Below are positions 1 through 8,237 of a DNA stretch of 64,000 bases, one piece after another (the first letter of the stretch is position 1; every line of letters starts with the position of its first letter). The notes beneath the pieces are model-generated. The model was not told the origin of the DNA. It made no database searches and saw only the letters and a list, made by a program, of their open reading frames with translations. A program made the translations under genes and the position numbers. This stretch comes from Actinacidiphila epipremni (GTDB taxonomy: Bacteria; Actinomycetota; Actinomycetes; Streptomycetales; Streptomycetaceae): NCBI RefSeq assembly GCF_012034175.1, contig NZ_JAATEJ010000032.1:22274-86273 (forward strand), given 5' to 3'.

Positions 1-903
1 CGCGCCGGACGCATGCCGCGGCACACCGTCTGCGTACCCAACGGGCACCAGCGCAAGCGTCGTCGGCCCGGGCGTGACGTAGTGGTGCCCGTAGCTGACG
101 CCGTGGCCGCCGGGCACGGCCTTGACGCTCGCGAGCCGCGCGGCCAGCGTCATCACCGGCCGCAGCCCGAAGTCCGCGGGCCCGCCGACCTGCGGCACCG
201 GCGAGATCCCGTACATCGCCACGCCCGGGCGGACGAGGTCGAAGTGCGACTCGGGGAGGGTGAGGGTGCCCGGCGAGTTGGCGATGTGCCGCACCTCGGG
301 CTCCAGGCCGGCGTCGGCGGCCTGCTCCAGCGCGGTGCGGAAGACCTGCAGCTCGCGGGTGATCGAGGGGTGGCCGGGCTCGTCGGCGCAGCTGAAGTGC
401 GCCCAGACGCCGGTGACCTGGATGAGCCCGGCCTGCTCCGCCGCGCGGGCCGCCGCGGTGAGGCCGGGCCATTGCGCGGGCTGGGCGCCGTTGCGGCCGA
501 GGCCGGCGTCGACCTTGAGCTGGACGCGGGCGGGGCGGCCGGCCTCCCGTGCCGCCGCGGTGACCTCCGTCAGCGCCCAGTGCGCGCTGACGGTGACGTC
601 GACGCCGGCCTCGACGCAGGCGCGCCAGGGCCCGCCGGGCGTCCAGAGCCAGCACAGCACCCGCCCGCCGACGCCGGCCGCGCGCAGCGCCAGCGCCTCC
701 TCGGGGGTGGCCACGCCCAGCCATGTCGCGCCCGCCTCCAGCGCGGCCCGTGCGCAGGGCACCATGCCGTGCCCGTACGCGTCGGCCTTCACCACCGCCA
801 TGAAGGCCGCGCCGGGGGCCTTGGCCCGCAGGGCGGCGACGTTCGCCCGCAGCGCCGCGAGGTCGATGTGGGCCCGGGCGCGCCCGCTCGTCATGTCGTT
901 CAT
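1..903 (-). CDS. alr: Alanine racemase, 3' end cut by the window
   Basis: Fold-type III PLP enzyme that interconverts L- and D-alanine for peptidoglycan synthesis. The frame opens at ATG 903 (MNDMTSG) and stays open to base 1, so 301 codons are visible and roughly 70 C-terminal residues lie outside. The PLP-lysine motif AVVKADAYGHG is at about residues 36-46 (K39), and the second catalytic base, the tyrosine in GVSYGHHY, lies near the truncated end. A weak GAGAG precedes the start by about 10 bases; the ATG at 894 is an in-frame alternative. In streptomycetes alr normally follows nnrD/nnrE and acpS; here those genes are 15 kb away on the same strand, so the accessory block 1-15.8 kb separates alr from its usual neighbours. 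Identity is secure from the motifs. Confidence 0.93.
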   Translation of the reverse strand, partial: MNDMTSGRARAHIDLAALRANVAALRAKAPGAAFMAVVKADAYGHGMVPCARAALEAGATWLGVATPEEALALRAAGVGGRVLCWLWTPGGPWRACVEAGVDVTVSAHWALTEVTAAAREAGRPARVQLKVDAGLGRNGAQPAQWPGLTAAARAAEQAGLIQVTGVWAHFSCADEPGHPSITRELQVFRTALEQAADAGLEPEVRHIANSPGTLTLPESHFDLVRPGVAMYGISPVPQVGGPADFGLRPVMTLAARLASVKAVPGGHGVSYGHHYVTPGPTTLALVPVGYADGVPRHASGA

Positions 904-939
904 CCAGGTCAGTCTCTCAGGCGTGGGTCATGGTTGCCC

Positions 940-975
940 TTGACGGCAGCAATAGTATGCGCGCATATTAATTAC
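940..975 (+). promoter_or_regulatory. Leaderless promoter with MarR-type palindrome
   Basis: A TTGACG -35 (940-945), an 18-bp spacer and CATATT (964-969) lie 6 bases before the ATG at 976, which fits a leaderless transcript. Inside the spacer and -10 is a perfect 12-bp palindrome, TATGCGCGCATA (956-967), with partial symmetry from 951 to 972. A MarR gene is second in this operon, so autoregulation by occlusion of the promoter is the natural reading (inference). The same element could also affect the divergent alr start. Confidence 0.6.
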
Positions 976-1395
976 ATGATCACCCTCGGCACCGCGCAGA
1001 TCACGTCCACCGCGCCCCCCGACGCCTTCTTCGAGCGCTGGGCCGACATGGCGACCTGGCCCGAATGGAACACCGACACCGAGTGGGTGCGGCTCGACGG
1101 GCCCTTCCGGGCCGGCGCGAAGGGCGAGCTGAAGCCCAAGGGCGCGCCCAAGGTGCCCTTCCGGGTGACGGCCCTGGTCCCCGGCAAGGAGTTCACCGAC
1201 GTCTCCAGCCTGCTCGGCGCGCGCCTCACCTTCCACCACGAGGTCTCCACCACGCCCGACGGCGCCACCCGGGTGGACGTGACGGTGACGTTGCGCGGCC
1301 CGCTGGCCCGTATCTGGAACCTGGCCCTGGGCAAGAACATCGCGGCGGCCCTCCAGCCCGACCTCGACCGCCTGAAGGCCCGGGCGGAATCATGA
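976..1395 (+). CDS. SRPBCC (START-like) family protein
   Basis: A 139-residue small-ligand-binding helix-grip protein of the polyketide cyclase/SRPBCC type. It starts MITLGTAQITSTAPPDAFF, followed by the family's WADMATWPEWN segment at about residues 24-34 and a run of strands ending in a long C-terminal helix (IAAALQPDLDRLKARAE). No catalytic function can be assigned; the fold usually binds a hydrophobic ligand. The ATG at 976 is chosen because the promoter elements end 6 bases upstream. The stop overlaps the start of the MarR gene (ATGA at 1392-1395), so the two are translationally coupled, a common pairing in which the regulator may control or be informed by the SRPBCC protein. Confidence 0.82.
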   Translation: MITLGTAQITSTAPPDAFFERWADMATWPEWNTDTEWVRLDGPFRAGAKGELKPKGAPKVPFRVTALVPGKEFTDVSSLLGARLTFHHEVSTTPDGATRVDVTVTLRGPLARIWNLALGKNIAAALQPDLDRLKARAES

Positions 1396-1892
1396 GCACG
1401 CCCCCCGCGGAGCCCGGCCCAGCGGAGCCCGGCCCCGCGGACCCGGGCAAGGGCCTGGCGACGGGCTTCGCCTCCGCGGACGAGAGCCCCGGCCTGCTGC
1501 TGTGGCAGGTGACGAACCGCTGGCAGGCGGCCCAGCGCGCGGCCCTGAAGCCGTACGGCCTGACCCACGTCCAGTTCGTCCTGCTGGCGTCCCTGGCCTA
1601 CCTCCAGGCCGAGGGCACCCCGGTGACCCAGCGCCGCCTCGCCGACCACGCGGCGACCGACCCGATGATGACCTCCCAGGTCCTGCGCACCCTCGAATCC
1701 CGCGCCCTCCTGACCCGCGCCCCCCACCCCCACGACGCCCGCGCCCGCACCCTCACCCTCACCCAGGAGGGCGCCACCCTGGCCAACACCGCGGTAGCGG
1801 CGGCAGAAGCCTGCGACGCGGCCTTCTTCGCCCCCCTGGCCGCCACCACCCCCACCTTCACCGCCGCCCTCCACACCCTGCGCGCCCCCTGA
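1392..1892 (+). CDS. MarR-family winged-helix regulator
   Basis: A 166-residue MarR-type transcription factor. After a proline-rich N-terminus of about 25 residues come the dimerisation helix (GLLLWQVTNRWQAAQ), the helix-turn-helix (VTQRRLADHAATDPMMTSQVL at about 75-95) and the wing with the family's DxRxR pattern (PHDARARTLTLTQEG). It overlaps the upstream SRPBCC gene by 4 bases and probably binds the palindrome at 956-967 to repress both (inference). The C-terminal third is exceptionally C-rich at wobble positions but keeps frame and family pattern throughout. Confidence 0.88.
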   Translation: MSTPPAEPGPAEPGPADPGKGLATGFASADESPGLLLWQVTNRWQAAQRAALKPYGLTHVQFVLLASLAYLQAEGTPVTQRRLADHAATDPMMTSQVLRTLESRALLTRAPHPHDARARTLTLTQEGATLANTAVAAAEACDAAFFAPLAATTPTFTAALHTLRAP

Positions 1893-1896
1893 CTCC

Positions 1897-2226
1897 TTAC
1901 GTGGCCCCGCCGGACGGCTCAATGCGGGCGACGATCTCCTGAAGCCGATTCCCGAACACCTCAGCCGGCTCCGCCGACAGCGTCGCCAGCGCCACGAACG
2001 TCGTCACCGCCACATCCACCAGCTCCTTGCGGACGTCGTCCCATGTGTGGGAGGCCCCCTTCCTCGGGTTCGCCCCCAACGCCCCGTGCAGCGCCTCCGC
2101 GACCTCCCCCACCTCCTCGCTGATCTTGAGCACCCGCAGCAGCCGCACGTCCTCCGCCCCCGCCCCGGCCTCATCGTCCAGCCACCGGCGGATACGGCTG
2201 ATCTGCTCCCAGGTCTCGGCGTCCAT
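1897..2226 (-). CDS. MazG-like nucleotide pyrophosphohydrolase
   Basis: A 109-residue all-alpha NTP-PPase of the MazG-like group, which typically hydrolyses non-canonical or house-cleaning dNTPs to NMP and pyrophosphate. The metal-binding pattern is visible: KISEEVGEVAEAL (ExxE) followed by the VRKELVDVAVT (ExxD) helix. The second ATG (2226, MDAETW) is preferred because GGAGG is 8 bases upstream of it but only 2 bases from the first ATG at 2232. It is convergent with the MarR gene (4-base gap) and downstream of the EEP gene on the same strand. Confidence 0.82.
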   Translation of the reverse strand: MDAETWEQISRIRRWLDDEAGAGAEDVRLLRVLKISEEVGEVAEALHGALGANPRKGASHTWDDVRKELVDVAVTTFVALATLSAEPAEVFGNRLQEIVARIEPSGGAT

Positions 2227-2258
2227 CGCCATGTCCTCCTATGGGCCGTACGGGCGGT

Positions 2259-3080
2259 TCAGAACAGCACCGGCGCGAGCTCGCCGGCCTGCTTCGGGTC
2301 GGTCGTCGGCAGCAACCCGGCCGGGGCGACGGCCAGTTGCACGGCCAGCGCCGAGTGGTCGGTGAGCCGGCCCTCCATGACGCGCGGCTCATGAACGTAC
2401 GAGCAACTGCGCAGGACTGCCGCGAGCCGGCCGGAGGTGTGCGCGTGGTCGTACCGGTAACCGTCCCCGGTCCTGCCGACCCAGGAATAAGCGAGCGCCG
2501 TAGGGTGCAGGGCACGGAAGGCGTCGGTGTATCCGGCGGCGGCGAACGCATCGTAGAAGGCGTATTCGAACGGCGCGAAGAAGCGGTAGCGCGGCGTGTG
2601 GCCGGGCTCCAGGACGTTGAAGTCGCCGAGCACGATACGTGCCCCGGTCCGGCCGTCGGGCAGCGTGGCGGCGCACTCCTTGAGCCACCGACGCTTCCGC
2701 TCCGTCTTCTCGGGCGAGGCGTCCCGTGACGGCACATACAGGCCGATCACGTCGAGCGGCCCGTCCGCGGTGTCCACGCTCACCGCGACGGCACGGTGCG
2801 GCAGGTAGGTGAGCGCGAATGGGGCCGGACGGGTCGCGAGGCGGCTGACGATCATCACGCCGCGCTCACCCCGCGGTGCGGGTCGCGGGAACGTCACCGC
2901 GTACCCCGCCTCGGCGAACCGCTCGGCAAGGAAGGCGCATCCCGCGCTGTCGGCGGTCTCCGTCAGTACGAGGAGGTGTTCCGGCCGCGCCGCTAGGTAG
3001 GCCAGTTGGCGTTCGGCGCGGGCCAGGCCCGGGTTGTTGAGGTTGAACGTGGCCACGCCCAGCGTGCCGGGCCTGCTCAT
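2259..3080 (-). CDS. Endonuclease/exonuclease/phosphatase (EEP) family protein
   Basis: A 273-residue member of the DNase I-like metal-dependent phosphodiesterase/phosphatase superfamily. The diagnostic blocks are ATFNLNNPG near the N-terminus (metal asparagine), LTETADS, LGDFNVLEPG in the middle, and RLTDHSALAVQL near the end (catalytic D-H). There is no signal peptide, so it acts in the cytosol. Substrate is unknown: nucleic acid, phosphoinositide-like or nucleotide are all possible. The ATG at 3080 overlaps the stop of the thymidylate-kinase-like gene (ATGA), placing it third in a radical SAM / kinase-like / EEP operon. Confidence 0.8.
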   Translation of the reverse strand: MSRPGTLGVATFNLNNPGLARAERQLAYLAARPEHLLVLTETADSAGCAFLAERFAEAGYAVTFPRPAPRGERGVMIVSRLATRPAPFALTYLPHRAVAVSVDTADGPLDVIGLYVPSRDASPEKTERKRRWLKECAATLPDGRTGARIVLGDFNVLEPGHTPRYRFFAPFEYAFYDAFAAAGYTDAFRALHPTALAYSWVGRTGDGYRYDHAHTSGRLAAVLRSCSYVHEPRVMEGRLTDHSALAVQLAVAPAGLLPTTDPKQAGELAPVLF

Positions 3081-3553
3081 GGGCTGCCCCTCATTCCGAT
3101 GTCCCTGACGGCCGCGAGGACGCGGCGCGCGACGTCCTGCGGGCTGTCGGTGCTCGCATCGCACTGGACGACGCGTACGCCGGCGGCCATCAGGAACCTA
3201 GCGGCCTCGCGGAACGCGGCACATTCCCGTGCCGGGCCCCCGGGCGCGCGCTCGTACCTGCTGTGCGCTCCCCTGCTGGTGAGCCGCTTGTCCAGCACCT
3301 CCGCGCGAGCGTTGAGGATCACGGCCAGGTCGGGCATGTCGGCGTGGCGGTCGGCGGCGATCAGGCATGCCATCGTCAGGCCCCGGTAGTCGTCGGTGCC
3401 GTTGCGGGCGAGCCGGCCGAGCGCGGTGTCGCTGGGCTCCCGGGTCGCAAGCACGGCAGCGCCTGCGGCACGCAGTTCCTCGGCGACGAGCGCGGTGACG
3501 GTCGACTTCCCCACCCCGCCCGGACCGTCGATCGAGACGAACAGCCCGGTCAC
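3077..3553 (-). CDS. Thymidylate-kinase-like protein with internal deletion
   Basis: A P-loop nucleoside-monophosphate-kinase-like protein. The N-terminus (VTGLFVSIDGPGGVGKST, starting at GTG 3553) and the REPSDT segment are typical of dTMP kinases. It is only 158 residues against roughly 205-215 in the family. The sequence runs from CLIAADRHA straight into DMPDLAVILN; in dTMP kinases about 45 residues, including the DRY/F catalytic-arginine region and the substrate helix, lie between these points. The frame is kept, so this is an in-frame deletion around 3331-3356. C-terminal lid-like residues (RLTSRGAHSRYE) remain. Kinase activity is doubtful. It may be a decaying gene or a specialised non-catalytic relative; the former seems likelier because the flanking sequence is otherwise canonical. 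Confidence 0.7.
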   Translation of the reverse strand: MTGLFVSIDGPGGVGKSTVTALVAEELRAAGAAVLATREPSDTALGRLARNGTDDYRGLTMACLIAADRHADMPDLAVILNARAEVLDKRLTSRGAHSRYERAPGGPARECAAFREAARFLMAAGVRVVQCDASTDSPQDVARRVLAAVRDIGMRGSP

Positions 3554-3623
3554 GACAGACCCACCACGGGCAGAGGGCGGGACCGCTCGGGCACCACAGG
3601 GCATTGTTCGGTGTCGACCGCGC

Positions 3624-4544
3624 CTAGGCGTCCAGCCTGGCGGCGATGTCCGTGTGCTCCCAGACGTTGCCGACCAGGAAGTCGGTGGGCGGGTGCCGGG
3701 AAACCGCCGTCCGCGCGGCGAACACCAGGTAGGGGCAGATCGCCACGCCGCCGTCGGTGAAGACGTAGATGATGGTGCCGGCCTCGCATCCCGCGAGGGG
3801 TTTGCCGTCGTTCGGGAACCGGATGAGCGTGACGTCCAGGTCTTCCCCGGCGAACGGCGTCACCAGTTCCTGGATGTGCCGCATGTGGGCGTCCGGACGG
3901 CGCAGCCTCTGCGCGGCCTTGCTCGCGCCCCGCCCCATCTGCCCGAGCGGGTTCATCAGCACGTACTTCGCACCGTGTTCCTTCGCGAACTCGCAGAGCC
4001 GGGCGTACTCCTCGTCCTCGGCGAGGTTGTTCGGCGTGCACAGCAGCCCTTGCAGGATACCGGCCCCGGCGAAGGCCTCGACGGTGTCGACGGTCTCCTG
4101 GAAACCCTCGCGGCGCCCCCGGAAGACACCGTGGGAGTCCGGCGAGAATCCGTCCAGGCTCACGTTCATGTGGGCGCCCAGCTCCGCCAGGCGCTGGATC
4201 TGGTGGCGGGTCGGCATGGTCGCGTTGGTGCACACGCCCACGCCCATGCCCGCGGCGCGGAACTCGGCGACGATCTGGATGAGGTCGGCGTGCATGAACG
4301 GCTCCCCGCCGGTCACCGTCACCCGGGTGACCCGGGATTCGGCAAGCTGCGGGATCAGCCGGTCACGCACCGCCTCCAGCGGCATGTACGCGCCGCGCCC
4401 GGTCGCGCTGACGAAGCAGTGCCGGCACTTCTCGTTGCACGGCTCGCAGATCTGCACGAGCGCCTTGCGGTGCGGGGAGTCGACGGTCGTGCGGAAGTAG
4501 CAGGACGCGGCGCGTTCCCGGGTGACGATCGGGCGTGCGGTCAT
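3624..4544 (-). CDS. Radical SAM enzyme
   Basis: A 306-residue radical S-adenosylmethionine protein. The [4Fe-4S] motif CxxxCxxC is seen as CNEKCRHC (cysteines about 36, 40 and 43 from the chosen start), with another cysteine just before it (CEPC). The SAM-binding GGEP motif is in VTVTGGEPF, and the barrel continues with VCTNATMPT and NVSLDGFSPDSH. A C-terminal cysteine pair (GCEAGT...AICPYL) resembles a shortened SPASM/twitch auxiliary-cluster region. The second ATG (4544) is chosen: GGAGG is 5 bases upstream, whereas the ATG at 4565 lacks a site. It is first gene of the kinase-like/EEP operon and divergent from an XRE regulator pseudogene. No precursor peptide is evident nearby; the substrate is unknown. 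Confidence 0.85.
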   Translation of the reverse strand: MTARPIVTRERAASCYFRTTVDSPHRKALVQICEPCNEKCRHCFVSATGRGAYMPLEAVRDRLIPQLAESRVTRVTVTGGEPFMHADLIQIVAEFRAAGMGVGVCTNATMPTRHQIQRLAELGAHMNVSLDGFSPDSHGVFRGRREGFQETVDTVEAFAGAGILQGLLCTPNNLAEDEEYARLCEFAKEHGAKYVLMNPLGQMGRGASKAAQRLRRPDAHMRHIQELVTPFAGEDLDVTLIRFPNDGKPLAGCEAGTIIYVFTDGGVAICPYLVFAARTAVSRHPPTDFLVGNVWEHTDIAARLDA

Positions 4545-4736
4545 GTGTGCCTCCAAGGCGTGCATGTGCGCGCGGCGTCAGCGCGTCGTCTGCCTTGCAC
4601 AGAGCCAACTCGCTGACGCCATGTCAGACCCGACCTTTGGGCGGACATTCCGCCGGACTTTTGGTCACCACCGGACTTTCAGCCGCTGTCGCGCCGCTAC
4701 CGTCGGTGCGAGAGGAATCACCGGAGGTGCTGCCGC

Positions 4737-5884
4737 ATGCAGGTCATGACGCCGTTTGAACAGGCATGTCTTGCCCACGGATGGTCAAAACCGGCGGCTT
4801 TCCTACCGGCCTTCCAGGCGACGGCGGCCGTACTGGGCGAGAGCGCTACGGTGACCGAGCGTCAGTTCCTGCGCTGGCGGCAGCCCGATCCGCCCACTCC
4901 GAGGCTGACCGCGTGGCGAGTGCTCCACGCGATGTTCGGTGTGAGCCCGGCGCTGCTCGGTTTCCCCCGGCTACCGCCGGGTGCCACCGTGGGAGGAGCC
5001 GGACCGATTCCCGAGCAGAAAGGTGGACCTGCGGTGAAACGACGTGGGTTTCTGGCCGATACCGCGGGTGTGGCTGCCGCAGCAGGTGTGCCCGCGCACA
5101 TCCGCCCCCTGACGCCGGCCGGGGCGACCGGGGCGATCGGCACCGTCCACCTCCTGGAACTCCGTGAGGGCCTGCGCTCGCTGTTCCAGCTCGACAACGC
5201 CTACGGCGGCGACGAGGTACGCACTCTGGCGGTCAAGCACCTGCGGCGGGTACGGCGGATATTGAGCACCCGCAGCTACCCGGAATCCATCGGGCGTCAG
5301 CTCCGACTGCTGGCCGGCGAGGTTGCCGAGCACTGCGGCTGGCCCGGGCCGCCCAGGAGCGTGCCGAGCGGCTCGGTTCGGCAGCTCTCCAGTCGGTCAC
5401 CGCGACCCGGGAGGCACGTGCCCTGTCACTGCTGGGCGACGGTACTGGCGCCGAACGGCGTCTCGCCGACGCCATGCGCGTGCTCGACCGGACCGGCAGA
5501 GGACGCCCGGACCCGGAGTGGACGGCTTTCCACGGCCACTCCGAACTCAACCACGCGCACGGCATCCTCTACGCCGATCTTGGGCAGCATGGCGCCGCGG
5601 TGCAATACCTCGCGGCGGCGCTCGACCACCAGGACCGTACCTACGGCCGCAACAGGGCGCTGTACCGCCTGCGGCTGGCCGACAGCCTGATCCGGGACGG
5701 CCGCGTCGACGAAGGCGCCGCCCAAGCCGTCGGCAGTCTGGAGCACCTCGACGAAGTCGAGTCCGGACGCGTGACCAAGCGCCTCAGCGAGGTGACCGCT
5801 CTGCTGCGCCGCAAGGACGCGGCCGGCGCCCGCGCGGCCGTCGAGGAGCTGACCGCGTACACGCAGACGAAGGGGGCCGCGTGA
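4737..5884 (+). pseudogene. XRE/TPR regulator, frameshifted with internal loss
   Basis: Starts well (GGAGGTG 9 bases before ATG 4737) with a divergent HTH domain (FEQACLAHGWSKPAAF...RQFLRWRQPDP), then the internal KRRGFLADTAG segment common in large Streptomyces XRE regulators and a first helical block ending GEVAEHCGW near base 5340. From there the original frame gives nonsense, while the other forward frame from 5327 gives a clear family continuation (ALRLARAAQERAERLGSAAL... to KGAA, stop 5882-5884). In relatives about 45-60 residues of TPR helices separate GW from this block, so material has been lost and the frame shifted. The second half has its own ATG at 5474 but no obvious site. Divergent from the radical SAM operon, which it probably regulated. 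Confidence 0.72.
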
Positions 5885-6447
5885 CCGCCACCGAGCCGGC
5901 GTACGAGATATACGAAGGCGCCGACGCCGCCCGGCGGCTCGATGACTTCCTCGGAGTCTACGAGGAGGTCTACGCCGAGCCGCCGTACCGCGAAGGGCCC
6001 AGCGATGTCGCGCAGTTCGTGGAGCACTACCACGCGCACACCCGGCGGCCGGGGATGCGGCTGGTACTCGCCCGCGCGGGCGGGGAAGTCGTCGGGTTCA
6101 GCTACGGGTATCCGCTCCCCGCCGACACCCAGTGGTGGACCAGCGTCGTCGAAGAGCTGCCCGCCGGCTTCACGCAGGAGGACGGCGCCCGCACGCTGGC
6201 CGTCATCGAACTTGCCGTCGTGAAGCCATGGCGGCGTCGCGGGGTCGCCGCCGCGCTGCACGCGCTCCTGCGCGAGGGGCTGCATGTCGAACGGGTCACT
6301 CTCACCGTGCGCCCCGAGCCGGAGGCGATGGCGGCTCAGAAGGCCTACGCCAGCTGGGGGTACCGGGAGGTCGGGCGCTCCCACCCGTGGGAGGAGGCCC
6401 CCTACTACACCGCCATGGTGCTCGACCTCACCCGGCAGGTGTCCTGA
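5881..6447 (+). CDS. GNAT N-acetyltransferase
   Basis: A 188-residue Gcn5-related acetyltransferase. The acetyl-CoA loop appears as VIELAVVKPWRRRGVAAALHALL (R/QxxGxG/A pattern RRRGVA), preceded by the beta strand GGEVVGFSYGY and followed by the C-terminal strand pair AYASWGYREVG. Start is GTG 5881, which overlaps the stop of the preceding regulator remnant (GTGA). The acceptor substrate is unknown. The translational coupling to the XRE remnant means the frameshift there could reduce its expression. Confidence 0.85.
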   Translation: MTATEPAYEIYEGADAARRLDDFLGVYEEVYAEPPYREGPSDVAQFVEHYHAHTRRPGMRLVLARAGGEVVGFSYGYPLPADTQWWTSVVEELPAGFTQEDGARTLAVIELAVVKPWRRRGVAAALHALLREGLHVERVTLTVRPEPEAMAAQKAYASWGYREVGRSHPWEEAPYYTAMVLDLTRQVS

Positions 6448-6549
6448 CCGCCAGGCGGCGGGGCAGGGTGGGGCGGCCTTGCGGCTGGCGGGGCGTCAGG
6501 TCACGCTGGTCGCGGGGCCTGGTATGTCCGTTCAGTGGGAGGTGAGCGC

Positions 6550-7542
6550 ATGACCGCACCTGCTCAGGCGGGGATCGAGATCGTACGGGCGACGTCGGCG
6601 CATGTCCCGATGGTTTTCGCGTTGGCGCAGTCCAGGAATCTGGAGGGCACCGATCCGCGTGTGGCCAGCCAGGAAGGGTTCCTGGTGTCGGAATACACCG
6701 CCGAGGTGTACGAAAGGCGACTGGCCACCGCCGAGCACTTCTACGTGGCCGTCAAGGGCTCCGACGTCCTGGGATTCCTGCTGGCCTACAGCGACGCCCA
6801 GATCGAGCCGGACGAGTGGCTGAACCACCGGATCAAGACCACCCTGGGCAGCTTCCTGGTGATCAAGCAGGTGTGCGTGGCCCGCGACGCGTCGCGGCAG
6901 GGTGTTGCGTCGCGGCTGTACCACCATGTGCTGGAGCAGTGGACGGCCGCGCCGGTGATCGCCGCGGTGGTCAACGAGCCGCGGAACGAGGCGTCGAGTC
7001 ACTTCCACCGGAAACTGGGCTTCGAGGAACTGACCCGGCTACGCCCGCCGGACGGCCGACTGCGCGTGGTGTGGGTCTCGCGCAAACCGCGCGAGTCGAT
7101 GCTGCAGACGCAATACGAGATCGCGGTGGACTTATACAAGCACGAGGACCTCCTCAACTGGAACAAGCTCAACAATTTCCTCTACATCACCGCCGGCCTC
7201 GCCGCCACCCTGGCCTTCACCCTCGGCAAGGAGGGCGCGCAGTCACGCGAGGTGGCCCGAGGGGTCGGAGCGGTCATCGCGGTGATCGGGTTCGTCTCCG
7301 GCATGGCCTTCGCCGTCATGCTGCGTTACGGGCGCCGCTATTTGCAGACCCGCAAGAGCACCGTCGTGGAGCTGGAGGAGCACATGGCGTGGCACGGCGG
7401 GCAGCGCATCGTGGGGCGTCAACTGGCGGAGCCGGGATCGGCGTGGCTTGAGGCGTCGCCGACCGGCCTGGTGATGGTGCTGCTTCCTGTCATGGTCTCG
7501 CTGGGCTGGCTGGCGATGCTGGGCGTGGTGCTGGCGAACTGA
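6550..7542 (+). CDS. GNAT domain fused to a three-helix membrane tail
   Basis: A 330-residue protein. Residues 1-170 look like a GNAT acetyltransferase: VIKQVCVARDASRQGVASRLYHHVL carries the RxxGxA acetyl-CoA loop, followed by EPRNEASSHFHRKLGFEEL. After a linker comes a helical segment (YKHEDLLNWNKLNNFLYIT) leading into three hydrophobic spans at about 208-224, 237-258 and 305-328, the last reaching the C-terminus. The start is ATG 6550 with GGGAGGTGAG upstream. The membrane half resembles small two- or three-helix modules of bacterial effector or stress proteins, but I cannot name the family. Predicted to place the acetyltransferase at the inner face of the membrane (inference). Confidence 0.72.
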   Translation: MTAPAQAGIEIVRATSAHVPMVFALAQSRNLEGTDPRVASQEGFLVSEYTAEVYERRLATAEHFYVAVKGSDVLGFLLAYSDAQIEPDEWLNHRIKTTLGSFLVIKQVCVARDASRQGVASRLYHHVLEQWTAAPVIAAVVNEPRNEASSHFHRKLGFEELTRLRPPDGRLRVVWVSRKPRESMLQTQYEIAVDLYKHEDLLNWNKLNNFLYITAGLAATLAFTLGKEGAQSREVARGVGAVIAVIGFVSGMAFAVMLRYGRRYLQTRKSTVVELEEHMAWHGGQRIVGRQLAEPGSAWLEASPTGLVMVLLPVMVSLGWLAMLGVVLAN

Positions 7543-7568
7543 CGCGCCCTCATGCGGCCCGCGGGGTG

Positions 7569-8237
7569 TCACGCCACGGCGGCGAAGCGGGCGGTGAGCC
7601 AGACCGGGTCGGTGATGGCGGAGCCGACGACGACGGCGTGGGCGCCGGCGGTGAAGGCGGCGCGGGCGTCGGACGGTGTGGCGTAGCCGCGTTCGGCGAC
7701 GACGGGGACGCCGGTGTTCGCGACGAGGGCGGCGACGAGGGCGAGGTCGGGCAGGGGGCCGGTGTGGGGGCGGGCGGGGTAGCCCATCGTCGAGGAGCTG
7801 ACCATCGCCGCGCCCGCGGCCACCGCGGTGCGCGCGTCCTCGACGCCCGCAACGCCCGCCTTGACGGGCCTGCCCAGCGCGGCGAACGACGCGATCAGCT
7901 CGGCGAGGTCCTGGCCGTCGTGGCGGCGGGCCGCGGAGTCCGCCTCCAGCTCGACGACATCCGCGCCGGCCTCGGCGAGGGCTGCCGCGTGCCGCACGGT
8001 GGGCGTGATGCGGACGGCCCCGCCGTGCGAGCCGTCGATGCTGACGGCGAGCACGGGCAGGCCGGGGACGCTCCGCTTGACCGCGCGCACCGCGTCGGGT
8101 CCGTCCACCTTCACGGCGACGGCCCCGCCGGCCTGCGCGGCGGCGGCGAGCCGGACCACGTCCTGCGTGTGCTGCCAGGGCGACTGCGGCGACGGGGTGA
8201 GCGAGACGATCAGCCCGCGCGGGAGGAGGACGCTCAT
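7569..8237 (-). CDS. nanE: N-acetylmannosamine-6-phosphate 2-epimerase
   Basis: A 222-residue TIM-barrel epimerase converting ManNAc-6-P to GlcNAc-6-P. Family marks include GLIVSLTPSPQSPW at the N-terminus, the lysine strand GGAVAVKVDG, ADVVELEADS, KAGVAGVEDARTAVAAGA, the glycine/threonine phosphate-binding strand SSSTMGYP, and VVAERGYATPSDARAAFTAGA with AVVVGSAITDP. ATG 8237 overlaps the nagA stop (ATGA). It is the last gene of the amino-sugar operon and feeds ManNAc-6-P into the NagA step encoded just upstream. Confidence 0.9.
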   Translation of the reverse strand: MSVLLPRGLIVSLTPSPQSPWQHTQDVVRLAAAAQAGGAVAVKVDGPDAVRAVKRSVPGLPVLAVSIDGSHGGAVRITPTVRHAAALAEAGADVVELEADSAARRHDGQDLAELIASFAALGRPVKAGVAGVEDARTAVAAGAAMVSSSTMGYPARPHTGPLPDLALVAALVANTGVPVVAERGYATPSDARAAFTAGAHAVVVGSAITDPVWLTARFAAVA

